NCBI GenBank assembly: GCA_004554455.1
Contig: SFMG01000015.1
Span: 1 to 44,637 of the forward strand
Origin: Bacteroidales bacterium
GTDB taxonomy: Bacteria > Bacteroidota > Bacteroidia > Bacteroidales > UBA932
Reading direction: 5' to 3'
Length of the DNA: 44,637 bases
How positions within the stretch are numbered: the first letter of the stretch is position 1; each line of letters begins with the position of its first letter. The position numbers and the translations under genes are program-made. The notes below the pieces were generated by a model. It was not told the DNA's origin. It worked only from the letters and a program-made list of their open reading frames with translations, and did not search any database. Below are positions 17,632 to 25,333 of this stretch, one piece after another.

Positions 17632-18588
17632 TTACCTGTATTTGCCTTCGTTGATGTCCTCGAGCATTCCCAGGTAGGAGTTGTAGCGCTCGCGGCTTAT
17701 GCTTCCGTCCTCGAGGGCGGCCTTTACCGCGCAGCCCGGCTCGTGGGTGTGGGTGCAGGGTGTGAAGCGGCAGTTCTCCGAGGCCCGGAGCATTTCAGGG
17801 AAATAGAGCGGAATCTCCTCCTTTTCGAGGTCCACCAGGCCGAAGCCGCGTATGCCCGGAGTGTCTATTATCTTGCCTTTGGCTCCTGACGGGCTGGTGA
17901 ATTCATACATCTCGTAGAAGGTGGTGGTGTGGCGACCCTGGAGATGGGCCAGGGATATCTCTCCGGTTTTCGGGTCCAGGGAAGGGTCCAGGGCCTTTAT
18001 CATGGAGGATTTTCCGACACCGGATTCTCCTGAGAAGAGACTCAGGCGTCCTTCGCACAGGCTCCTCAGCTCGTCTATGCCCTCTCCGTTCAGGGTGGAG
18101 GTCTCGATTACGCGGTATCCCGCCTTTCCGTAGATCTCATGGAAGCGGGCCAGCTCCTCCGGGACCTCGTCGCGGTAGAGGTCAGTCTTGTTGAGGACTA
18201 TGACTGCCGGAATCTTATATGCCTCGCAGGTAAGCAGTATCCTGTCCAGGAAGGGGAGTTTGAGTTCCGGGAAGTAGAGCGTGCAGATGATGACCGCCTG
18301 GTCGAGGTTGGCGGCAATGATGTGGTTCTTCCGGGAAAGATTGGTGGATTTGCGTATGATGTAGTTGCGGCGGGGATGGATGAGCACGATCGCGGCCGGG
18401 TTCTCGGCGGAGGGGCTGTCCTCATACTCGTAGTCCACTATGTCGCCCACGGCCACCGGATTGGTGGCATTGGCATCCTTGAGCCGCATACGGCCTCTCA
18501 GCACGGCAGGGAAGAGCTCTCCTCCCTCCATGTCCTCGAGCAGGTAGTGGCTGCCCGTATGCTTTGTGACCTGTGCCTTTCCTTTCAT
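17632..18588 (-). CDS. rsgA: Ribosome small-subunit GTPase RsgA
   Basis: The 318-residue protein is a circularly permuted GTPase that helps mature the 30S subunit. The order is OB-fold N terminus, G4 motif VLNKTDLY, then G1 P-loop GESGVGKSS at residues 187-195, and G3 DTPGIRGFG. The C-terminal zinc knuckle reads CRFTPCTHTHEPGC. Length and motif order are standard. The start lies 20 nt downstream of a minus-strand TATATTTG box. MATE follows directly in the same operon. Confidence 0.95.
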   Translation of the reverse strand: MKGKAQVTKHTGSHYLLEDMEGGELFPAVLRGRMRLKDANATNPVAVGDIVDYEYEDSPSAENPAAIVLIHPRRNYIIRKSTNLSRKNHIIAANLDQAVIICTLYFPELKLPFLDRILLTCEAYKIPAVIVLNKTDLYRDEVPEELARFHEIYGKAGYRVIETSTLNGEGIDELRSLCEGRLSLFSGESGVGKSSMIKALDPSLDPKTGEISLAHLQGRHTTTFYEMYEFTSPSGAKGKIIDTPGIRGFGLVDLEKEEIPLYFPEMLRASENCRFTPCTHTHEPGCAVKAALEDGSISRERYNSYLGMLEDINEGKYR

Positions 18589-18608
18589 CTCTTTGTTCCG
18601 GACGGCTG

Positions 18609-18645
18609 CAAATATAGGGATTTAGGCGTAAAAACGCTATATTTG
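18609..18645. promoter_or_regulatory. Symmetric divergent promoters, rsgA operon and polyprenyl synthase
   Basis: TATATTTG occurs on the minus strand at 18609-18616 and on the plus strand at 18638-18645. They lie 20 and 19 nt before the respective ATGs, making an almost perfectly symmetric 76-bp intergenic region. Confidence 0.65.
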
Positions 18646-18664
18646 CCGCATTGACGATTCCAAG

Positions 18665-19663
18665 ATGATTAGCGAAGCACAAATCGATGCCTGCATCGCG
18701 GAGATGTTCCGCGATATGGACTTTTCCCTTGAGCCGGCAGGGCTCTACGACCCTCTCAGATATATGATTTCCATAGGCGGTAAGCGCATACGCCCCCGTC
18801 TCTGCCTGCTTTCCTATGCCATGTTCCGCGACGAGCTGGGGGAGGAGATACTCGAGCCTGCTGCAGCGCTGGAGGTGTTCCACACCTTCACCCTCATACA
18901 CGACGACATAATGGACAGGTCGCCGAAGCGCCGTGGCCGGGAGACGGTCTGGAAGAAGTGGGGTGAGGACACTGCCATACTCTCCGGCGATGTGATGAGC
19001 ATAGACAGCTACCGCCGTATCTCCAAGGCTCCGGTCGCCGTACTCAAGGATGTGCTTGAACTCTTCAACAGGACAGCTGCCGAGGTCTGCGAGGGCCAGC
19101 AGTACGATATGGACTTCGAGAATCTGGAAGAGGTGCCGATGGCGGACTATATGAAAATGATAGGGCTCAAGACGGCTGTGCTGCTGGCATGCTCGGCAAA
19201 GATGGGCGCTCTCATCGCCGGTGCTTCCGCAGCGGAGTCCGATGCCCTGTATGACTATGGCTACAAGCTTGGCCTTGCCTTCCAGGTGGCCGACGACTGG
19301 CTGGATGCCTACGGGGACGAAAAGGTCTTCGGCAAGCCTATAGGCGGGGACATAGTCAACAACAAGAAGTGCTGGCTCACCACCCGTGCGCAGGAGAAGC
19401 TGCGCGCTGCTTCGGACGATGCCGCAATGCTGAGGCTCAAGGCGGCTATGGCAATGCCTGTGGGAAGCCCGGAGGAGCGTGAGGCCAAGATCGCTGCCGT
19501 AAGGGATATATATGACAGTCTCTCTGTGGGTGAAGACGCCAGGGCCGAGATAGAGAAACTCACGGATGAGGCGATGAAGGCTGTCGATTGTCTGAATCCG
19601 GGCAAGTTGCGCCGTGAAATGCTGGCCCGCTATGCTTCCGCCCTCGTGGGAAGGACACGATAG
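18665..19663 (+). CDS. Polyprenyl (isoprenyl) diphosphate synthase
   Basis: The 332-residue all-trans isoprenyl diphosphate synthase joins isopentenyl diphosphate to an allylic primer. The first Asp-rich motif is DDIMD (residues 80-84) followed by RRG. The second is DDWLD (210-214) with GKPIGGDI and NNKK. GGKRIRPRL supplies the diphosphate-binding lysine and arginine. Chain length (farnesyl, geranylgeranyl or longer quinone side chains) cannot be assigned with confidence. A U32-family gene follows after 20 bp, probably in the same transcript. Confidence 0.9.
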   Translation: MISEAQIDACIAEMFRDMDFSLEPAGLYDPLRYMISIGGKRIRPRLCLLSYAMFRDELGEEILEPAAALEVFHTFTLIHDDIMDRSPKRRGRETVWKKWGEDTAILSGDVMSIDSYRRISKAPVAVLKDVLELFNRTAAEVCEGQQYDMDFENLEEVPMADYMKMIGLKTAVLLACSAKMGALIAGASAAESDALYDYGYKLGLAFQVADDWLDAYGDEKVFGKPIGGDIVNNKKCWLTTRAQEKLRAASDDAAMLRLKAAMAMPVGSPEEREAKIAAVRDIYDSLSVGEDARAEIEKLTDEAMKAVDCLNPGKLRREMLARYASALVGRTR

Positions 19664-19683
19664 AATTTGCTGATACCGGAAAA

Positions 19684-20940
19684 ATGGACAGGAAGGAACT
19701 GGAGATAATGGCCCCTGCGGGCAACTTCGAATGTCTGCATGCAGCCATTCAGGGCGGAGCCGATTCGGTGTATTTCGGGGTGGAGAAACTCAATATGCGT
19801 TCCCATTCCGCGAACAACTTCAGGATGGAGGAGCTCGGCGAGATATGCCGTATATGTCACGAAGCCGGTGTCAAGGCCTATCTCACGCTTAACATAGTCC
19901 TCTATGGGGACGAGCTGGAAACGATGAGGCACACCCTGGACGCGGCTCTGGCAGCCGGAGTCGATGCTGTGATAGCCTCGGATATGGCCGCAATCATCTA
20001 TGCCCGCAGCATAGGCCTGGAGGTGCATATCTCCACCCAGCTGAGCATATCCAATGCCGAAGCCCTGCGCTTCTATTCCCAATGGGCCGACGTCGTGGTG
20101 CTCGCAAGGGAACTGAATCTCTCCCAGGTGAGGGAGATCAAGGACATAATAGAAAGGGACAATATCTGCGGGCCATCCGGACGCCGCGTGGGTATAGAGA
20201 TGTTCGCACACGGGGCTCTCTGCATGGCTATTTCGGGCAAGTGCTATCTCAGTTTGCATGAGTACGGGGCATCTGCGAACCGCGGTTCCTGTTATCAGGT
20301 CTGCCGCCGCTCCTACGAAGTCACGGACCGCGAGACAGGCAACAGCCTGCTTGTGGACAACAAGTACATAATGTCCCCCAAGGACCTGTGTACCATAGAG
20401 TTTGTGGACAGGATCATCGCTGCCGGGGTCAGCGTCTTCAAGATAGAAGGCCGTGCCCGCAGCGCCGAGTATGTGCGGCAAGTCACTTCCTCTTACCGTC
20501 GTGCCGCGGATGCTGTCTGCGACGGCAGCTACGGTCCGGAACTGGCGGCCGAACTCAAGAGGGAACTCTCGGAGGTCTTCAACAGGGGCTTCTGGGACGG
20601 CTATTACCAGGGCGCCCGCCTCGGGGAGTGGAGCAAGGTGTACGGCAGCCAGGCCACGCGCCGCAAGGTCTATTGCGGCAAGATTACCAACTGGTTCGCA
20701 AAACTCGGGGTGGCCGAGATACTCGTCGAGTCGGCGCCTCTGCGCAAAGGGGACGAGATTCTCATTATCGGACCTTCTACGGGCGTGATACGCACCTGTG
20801 TCAGTGAGATAAGGGTGGATCTCAAGCCCGTCGATGAGGCCGGCAAGGGGCTTTATTGCTCCATTCCCGTACCCGGCTTGGGCAAGTTGCGCCGCTCTGA
20901 CAAGGTATATCTCTGGCTGGACGCTGAGGACCAGCGGTAG
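19684..20940 (+). CDS. Peptidase-U32-family protein (TrhP/YegQ-like)
   Basis: The 418-residue protein carries the full U32 signature EMFAHGALCMAISGKCYLS (residues 172-190), the N-terminal MAPAGNFECLHAAIQGGADS and SVYFG strands, and further Cys residues (RGSCYQVCR) that can complete an iron-sulfur site. U32 proteins were first called collagenases, but YegQ/TrhP homologues are now known to act in prephenate-dependent hydroxylation of tRNA uridine-34. That role fits this cytoplasmic protein better than secreted proteolysis. A C-terminal beta-barrel region follows from about residue 330. It is second in the polyprenyl synthase operon. Confidence 0.85.
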   Translation: MDRKELEIMAPAGNFECLHAAIQGGADSVYFGVEKLNMRSHSANNFRMEELGEICRICHEAGVKAYLTLNIVLYGDELETMRHTLDAALAAGVDAVIASDMAAIIYARSIGLEVHISTQLSISNAEALRFYSQWADVVVLARELNLSQVREIKDIIERDNICGPSGRRVGIEMFAHGALCMAISGKCYLSLHEYGASANRGSCYQVCRRSYEVTDRETGNSLLVDNKYIMSPKDLCTIEFVDRIIAAGVSVFKIEGRARSAEYVRQVTSSYRRAADAVCDGSYGPELAAELKRELSEVFNRGFWDGYYQGARLGEWSKVYGSQATRRKVYCGKITNWFAKLGVAEILVESAPLRKGDEILIIGPSTGVIRTCVSEIRVDLKPVDEAGKGLYCSIPVPGLGKLRRSDKVYLWLDAEDQR

Positions 20941-20974
20941 ATCAGCAGGAATCCCAGTACCAGGAGCATAATCT

Positions 20975-21412
20975 TTATATCAGGGCCAATTCTTTGTCTA
21001 TAAGTGAGTTGACGAAGGATTCTCCCTCGCGGCTGAGTTGCAGGCCGTCTTCTTTCAGGAGCTTGCGCAGTTTTCCTTCTCCCAGCATAGGGGTGGTTAT
21101 GTCTATGAAAGGTATTCCGTTCTGCCAGGCCAGGCGGCACAATTCCATATTGACGGCTTCGTGCCAGAGATAGGCGTTGCACCCGTCCAGCCAGCGGCGG
21201 AGTTCCAGCGGCGGAAGCGAAAGCAGCACCGGGGTTACGCCTTCGGCTTCGATCCCGGATATGGCCTCGGCCAGTGCCTTGCGCAGTTCCCGCAGGCCCA
21301 GGCCGCTCATGGTATCGGAAGTCAGTCTTATTATGGCATAGTCATTACCCTCCACCTGTACGTCTGAAGGGATGCGGAAATCTTTGTCGAGTCTGATGTC
21401 AATCGTTTTCAT
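20975..21412 (-). CDS. Small degenerate SGNH-hydrolase-like protein
   Basis: The 145-residue product resembles the C-terminal two thirds of SGNH/GDSL hydrolases: the NDYAIIRLTSD strand, VLLSLPPLE, an aromatic NAYLWHEAVNMELCRLA helix, GIPFIDIT and a final DGLQLSREG. The N-terminal Ser block is absent, and the usual DGxHP catalytic pair is replaced by DGLQL, so it is probably not an active esterase. I chose the ATG at 21412 because the frame upstream of it crosses the promoter region. A minus-strand TACCTTTG box (21440-21447) precedes it. It is divergent from the LytTR regulator and could be its target or partner. It is not recognised as a named family. Confidence 0.6.
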   Translation of the reverse strand: MKTIDIRLDKDFRIPSDVQVEGNDYAIIRLTSDTMSGLGLRELRKALAEAISGIEAEGVTPVLLSLPPLELRRWLDGCNAYLWHEAVNMELCRLAWQNGIPFIDITTPMLGEGKLRKLLKEDGLQLSREGESFVNSLIDKELALI

Positions 21413-21439
21413 AATCGCGTTTTTTCTGTTTTGCACCGG

Positions 21440-21447
21440 CAAAGGTA
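21440..21447 (-). promoter_or_regulatory. TAnnTTTG-type box for the small SGNH-like gene
   Basis: Reads TACCTTTG on the minus strand, 27 nt before the ATG at 21412. It matches the Bacteroidota -7 consensus exactly. Confidence 0.5.
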
Positions 21448-21496
21448 TTCCCGCTCTCCCGCTCCGGAAAATAATCTTGACCTGGGCCCCATCTTT

Positions 21497-21569
21497 GTGA
21501 CAAAAGAGGTCTAATAGTGACAAAAAAGCTATATTTGTGACGAAAAACGGGCGCTTTGCCGTTTGTCAC
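21497..21569 (+). promoter_or_regulatory. Phased GTGACAAAA repeats at the LytTR-gene promoter
   Basis: Three direct copies of GTGAC(A/G)AAA start at 21497, 21517 and 21537, exactly 20 bp apart. A fourth, inverted copy of the GTGAC core (GTCAC) lies at 21565-21569. The TATATTTG promoter box (21530-21537) abuts the third copy. Evenly spaced direct repeats are the usual binding pattern of LytTR domains, so self-regulation is a reasonable inference. Confidence 0.6.
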
Positions 21570-21578
21570 ACAAAAGAT

Positions 21579-22391
21579 ATGGAAACGTTGAGCCGCAATT
21601 TCAAGGGCTGGGGGTCGTACTGCATACATCTGGCCGCCCTGCCTCTGTTCTTTATTTTCTTTATGCTGGTCTTCAACCCGGAATTGGCTGACGGAGAGGA
21701 CTTCGGCAGCCTGTTCGGCGGGCATTATACCATGAACCTTATCCTGCTGGCGACCATAATCCTTGCATGCGAGTCGCTGGTCCGGCTGGTTTTCACTTTT
21801 CTCTGCCACTATCCCGGCTTCAGGGTGAACAGCTTCAACTATATTCTGTGGTGTCTTATGGAACTGGTCATCATTGCCCTTTTCCTGGGACTTTACACCG
21901 CTCTTATTCTGGACAGGCCCTACCTCAACAGTTTCCTGCTCTGTCTCAGGATGGACCTGACCGTGCTTTGCTTCCCGTATCTCATCATTGCTCTGATGCT
22001 CCGTTCCCACGCCCTCTCCGAGGCCCTGACCCAGCCGTCCGAGCCGGAACACCTGATGCGTTTCTATGACTCGGGCAAGCGCCTGCGTCTGAACATAGCG
22101 GCTTCGGCCGTGCTCTATCTCGAGTCGGACGAGAATTACGTGAATATCTACTATCTCGAATCGGGGCAGATAAAGACCTTTGTCCTGCGGGCTTCGATGA
22201 AATCCCTGGAGAAGATGTCCTCCGACAACGGCCTGCGCCGCTGCCACCGCCGCTATCTCATCAATCCTTCCCACGTCAGGGTGCTGAGGAAGGAGAGCGA
22301 AGGCGTCATACTCGCGGAGCTGGATGTTCCCGGGGCCGAGACTATCCCTATTTCCCGCCGCTATTATGATGGAATCTCGGAGCTGCTATGA
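21579..22391 (+). CDS. Membrane-anchored LytTR DNA-binding regulator
   Basis: The 270-residue protein has four hydrophobic segments in residues 15-155 and a C-terminal LytTR DNA-binding domain (about 170-265). The domain contains VLYLESDENYVNIYY, a FVLRASMKSLEK recognition-type segment, and the conserved RCHRRYLINPSHV. No phospho-acceptor receiver domain is present, so the membrane part is probably the sensor or binds a partner. I prefer the ATG at 21579; a GTG at 21537 in the same frame falls inside the promoter box and operator-like repeats. It is divergent from the small SGNH-like gene. The gene ends 3 bp before the convergent recO. Confidence 0.85.
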   Translation: METLSRNFKGWGSYCIHLAALPLFFIFFMLVFNPELADGEDFGSLFGGHYTMNLILLATIILACESLVRLVFTFLCHYPGFRVNSFNYILWCLMELVIIALFLGLYTALILDRPYLNSFLLCLRMDLTVLCFPYLIIALMLRSHALSEALTQPSEPEHLMRFYDSGKRLRLNIAASAVLYLESDENYVNIYYLESGQIKTFVLRASMKSLEKMSSDNGLRRCHRRYLINPSHVRVLRKESEGVILAELDVPGAETIPISRRYYDGISELL

Positions 22392-22394
22392 CAT

Positions 22395-23054
22395 TCAGGC
22401 GAAGACTTCCCTGAGTACGGCGAGGGAGTTGATGTTGATTGCGCTGTCATTGTGGAAGGCGATGTAGTCTATCAGCCGTCCCGCGATCTCGTTGCGCTTC
22501 TTGCCGCTGAGCGGTAGCATAAGAGCTTCGCTCACAGGCAGTTTCAAAAGTTTTTCTATGGTGCTGAAGTCTTCTCCCGCAAACGGGGCCAGGTCTGCGC
22601 TTTCCGGGGCGAAGCCCATTTTCACAGCAAGCTGGAGCAGCCAGACCAGGTGAAAGTTCCCCCAGCCCTTCTCCAGTGCGTCCAGCAGCAGCGTGCTCTC
22701 CTCGCACCATTCGTAAAGCCCCTCTTCCACGGCCTCCTCGCGTATGCTCTTGAAGAGCATCTCGGAAAGGAAAAGGGTAATGGTATTTTTGTAGAGATTG
22801 CCCCTTATGCCCTCCAGTGGGTATCTGAGTGTGAATGACCCTGCGTTCCAGAGCCGGCTCCTGGGATTTTCCGTGACCTCGCATTCGAGCAGGTTCATAG
22901 GCAGGAAGAGTGTCATCAGCCTGCGCCCATTTTTGCCCAGGCCCCTCACCAGAAAGCTCCTTTTGCCGTATTCGCGGCTCAGGGTGTGCAGAACCACCGC
23001 CGTGTCCGAGAACTTGGTGGTGTTCAGCACTATTATTTCTATGTTCCTGGTCAT
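22395..23054 (-). CDS. recO: DNA repair protein RecO
   Basis: The 219-residue protein matches RecO, which with RecR and RecF loads RecA on single-stranded gaps. An N-terminal OB-fold (IVLNTTKFSDTAVVLHTLSREYG, RSFLVRGLGK) is followed by an all-helical domain. The zinc-finger cysteines present in some RecO proteins are absent, as in many Bacteroidales. Its ATG overlaps the end of rdgB by four bases, forming a two-gene operon. Confidence 0.85.
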   Translation of the reverse strand: MTRNIEIIVLNTTKFSDTAVVLHTLSREYGKRSFLVRGLGKNGRRLMTLFLPMNLLECEVTENPRSRLWNAGSFTLRYPLEGIRGNLYKNTITLFLSEMLFKSIREEAVEEGLYEWCEESTLLLDALEKGWGNFHLVWLLQLAVKMGFAPESADLAPFAGEDFSTIEKLLKLPVSEALMLPLSGKKRNEIAGRLIDYIAFHNDSAININSLAVLREVFA

Positions 23055-23665
23055 TCCCTTTCCCTGAGCCAGGCGGCCATCTTGCGCAGGGCCTCACCCC
23101 TGTGGGATATGGAGTTCTTCACATCCTCCGGCACTTCCGCCAGGCTGCGGTCCGGGAAGGCGTCCGGAATGAATACGGGGTCGTAGCCGAAGCCCCCGTT
23201 TCCGCTGCGGGAATAGGCGATGTGCCCTTCTATGCTGCCCTCGAAGAAATGTGCCTCCCCGTCCAGAATCAGGGTCACCACGCAGCGGAAGCGGGCCGTC
23301 CTCTCCGGAGCCGCTTTCCCCTCTATCAGGGCTTTCGCGTCCAGCAGCGACAGCTCGTGCAGCAGCTTGCTTATATTCCTGTCAAAGTCGTGGCCTTCTC
23401 CCGCATAGCGTGCCGAATATATGCCCGGCGCCCCTCCGAGCGCATCGACTTCCAGCCCGGAGTCGTCGCTGAAGCAGTTGCAGCCGCATTTTTTCCATAT
23501 ATATTCCGCCTTCTGCAGGGAATTTTCGCGGAAACTGGAGCCGGTCTCGGGTATGTCTTCCGTTATTCCGGCCTCAGCCGATGAGCGCAGTACATAGTCG
23601 TCTCCCAGTATCTCCCTTGCCTCGCGCAGTTTGCCTTTGTTAGATGTGGCGAATATCAGTTCCAT
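23051..23665 (-). CDS. rdgB: XTP/dITP diphosphatase (RdgB/HAM1)
   Basis: The 204-residue enzyme hydrolyses non-canonical purine triphosphates (dITP, XTP) to monophosphates, cleaning the nucleotide pool. The N terminus FATSNKGKLREA, the FRENSLQKAEY helix, and the SDDSGLEVDALGGAPGIYSARYAG-type catalytic block (seen in two parts) are intact. The C-terminal SHRGEALRKM is the substrate-binding end. It starts 19 nt after a minus-strand TATTTTTG box and is co-transcribed with recO, a sensible pairing of genome-maintenance genes. Confidence 0.95.
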   Translation of the reverse strand: MELIFATSNKGKLREAREILGDDYVLRSSAEAGITEDIPETGSSFRENSLQKAEYIWKKCGCNCFSDDSGLEVDALGGAPGIYSARYAGEGHDFDRNISKLLHELSLLDAKALIEGKAAPERTARFRCVVTLILDGEAHFFEGSIEGHIAYSRSGNGGFGYDPVFIPDAFPDRSLAEVPEDVKNSISHRGEALRKMAAWLRERE

Positions 23666-23684
23666 CGTTTTCGGTGATTTTCTG

Positions 23685-23704
23685 CAAAAATAGTCTTAAT
23701 TTTG
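23685..23704. promoter_or_regulatory. Overlapping-scale divergent promoters, rdgB-recO and S41 protease
   Basis: Minus-strand TATTTTTG (23685-23692) and plus-strand TAATTTTG (23697-23704) are only 4 bp apart. The S41 ATG at 23711 lies 6 nt after its box, so that mRNA should be nearly leaderless. Confidence 0.6.
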
Positions 23705-23710
23705 CAGGAT

Positions 23711-25333
23711 ATGAAGCATATATTGATAAAGTCGGCAGCCCTTGCCGCAAGTCTGGCCCTCGCTTTCGCGACGGTGCCGATGTCCGCCCAGTCCCGCTCC
23801 TTCAAGCTCGGACAGTGGGAGGAAATACACAGTTCGCTGGTACGCGAACTCAACCGCAGCTATGTGGACAGCCTGCCTCTCGACAGGATGATGCGTGCCG
23901 GAATAGACGCGATGCTATCGGAGCTCGATCCCTACACCGTATATGTGCCCGAAGAGGAGAATGAGGATTTCGAATATCTCATAAACAAGACTTACGGGGG
24001 CATAGGAGCCATTATCCACAAACAGGTCGGCGACGGGGTGTATATCAACGAGCCATACGAGAATTCGCCTGCCCACCGCTACGGTCTGCGCTGCGGCGAC
24101 AAGATAATACGCATCGACGGCAAGGACACGCGTCCGCTGAGCAGCAAGGAGGCCAGCGAGATGATGAAGGGCAAGCCGGGAAGCCAGGTGACTTTCACGG
24201 TGGAGAAGCGCATCAGTCACGACACCGTGGACGTGGTGATCACCAGAGAGAGGATACATCTCCCCGATATAGAATACGTGGGTATGCTCGACGACACTAC
24301 GGGCTATGTCAGCCAGAGCGGCTTTACGGAGAAGGTGTCCGACGAGCTCAGGGCCGCCATAGTGGAACTCAAGGCCAAGGGAATGAAGCGTCTGGTCTAT
24401 GACCTGCGCGGAAACGGCGGCGGACTGATGCAGGAGGCCGTCAAGATAGTCTCCCTCTTCGTCCCGAAGGGAACTCTCGTGGTGAAGTCCAAGGGATTGA
24501 ACAACAATCAGGAACGCGAGTACCGCACCACCATGGAGCCCCTTGACACGGAACTGCCTCTCATCGTGCTCATAGACGGCGGCTCGGCATCTTCCTCCGA
24601 GATTGTCAGCGGTGCCCTGCAGGATCTCGACAGGGCCACGATAATGGGTCTGCGCAGCTATGGCAAGGGCCTCGTGCAGTCGATATTGCCCCTGGCCTAC
24701 AACGGCCAGCTCAAGATCACCACGGCCAAGTACTACACCCCTTCCGGGCGTTGCGTCCAGGCCCGTGACTACAGCGAGGATGGCGAGCCCCGTTTCATCC
24801 CGGATTCATTGAGCAGGGAGTTCAAGACCGCCGGCGGACGCACGGTCAGGGACAATGGAGGCATCACTCCCGACGTGAAGCTCGGTGAAAAGCATTACAG
24901 CCGTCTGGTCTATGCCCTGGTCCTCGGCGGAATCGTGGACAACTTCGCCCTGCACTACGCCTGTGAGCACGAGAGCATTCCGGCGCTAGATGACTTCCGC
25001 TGCGACGATAAGATCTGGGAGGCCTTCGTGGACTTTGCAATGACGCAGAAATTCGACTACCGTTCCCAGGCCAAGACCCTCTTCGACGAGATGCGCAAGG
25101 AATTGCGTGAGGACGGGCTCGAGGACGCGATGAAGGCCGAACTGGAGGCGATGGACAGGGCCCTTAATATGGAAAAGGAACAATTCATCCGTTTGAAGAA
25201 GGATGAGATTGTCCCTTTCATAGAGGAAGAGCTGGCTGTCCGCTACTACTTCCAGCGTGCCGGCGTCAGGATACGCCTGCGCTACGACGATCAGTTGCGT
25301 CAGGCTCTCAGATCAGCGGTTCTGCCGTCATAG
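23711..25333 (+). CDS. S41-family C-terminal processing protease (CtpA-like)
   Basis: The 540-residue exported protease has a signal peptide ending near MSAQ, a helical N-terminal segment, a PDZ domain (about 85-175, YGGIGAII, GDKIIRIDGKD) and the S41 catalytic core. The catalytic Ser294 lies in GGSASSSEI, and Lys319, 25 residues later in RSYGKG, completes the Ser-Lys dyad. A helical C-terminal extension follows. Such enzymes trim the C termini of periplasmic proteins. The ATG at 23711 is chosen over an upstream TTG that overlaps the promoter. The last 26 bp overlap the convergent gpmI gene. Confidence 0.92.
   Translation: MKHILIKSAALAASLALAFATVPMSAQSRSFKLGQWEEIHSSLVRELNRSYVDSLPLDRMMRAGIDAMLSELDPYTVYVPEEENEDFEYLINKTYGGIGAIIHKQVGDGVYINEPYENSPAHRYGLRCGDKIIRIDGKDTRPLSSKEASEMMKGKPGSQVTFTVEKRISHDTVDVVITRERIHLPDIEYVGMLDDTTGYVSQSGFTEKVSDELRAAIVELKAKGMKRLVYDLRGNGGGLMQEAVKIVSLFVPKGTLVVKSKGLNNNQEREYRTTMEPLDTELPLIVLIDGGSASSSEIVSGALQDLDRATIMGLRSYGKGLVQSILPLAYNGQLKITTAKYYTPSGRCVQARDYSEDGEPRFIPDSLSREFKTAGGRTVRDNGGITPDVKLGEKHYSRLVYALVLGGIVDNFALHYACEHESIPALDDFRCDDKIWEAFVDFAMTQKFDYRSQAKTLFDEMRKELREDGLEDAMKAELEAMDRALNMEKEQFIRLKKDEIVPFIEEELAVRYYFQRAGVRIRLRYDDQLRQALRSAVLPS

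Noticed and set aside
16363..17889. 508-residue plus-strand frame opposite MATE and rsgA
   Set aside because: It has a biased Gly/Ala/Glu composition with no motif and is a shadow of two confidently identified genes.
21537..21578. GTG start for the LytTR regulator giving 14 extra residues
   Set aside because: The GTG lies within the promoter box and the third operator-like repeat, so it would not be in the transcript; the ATG at 21579 is preferred.
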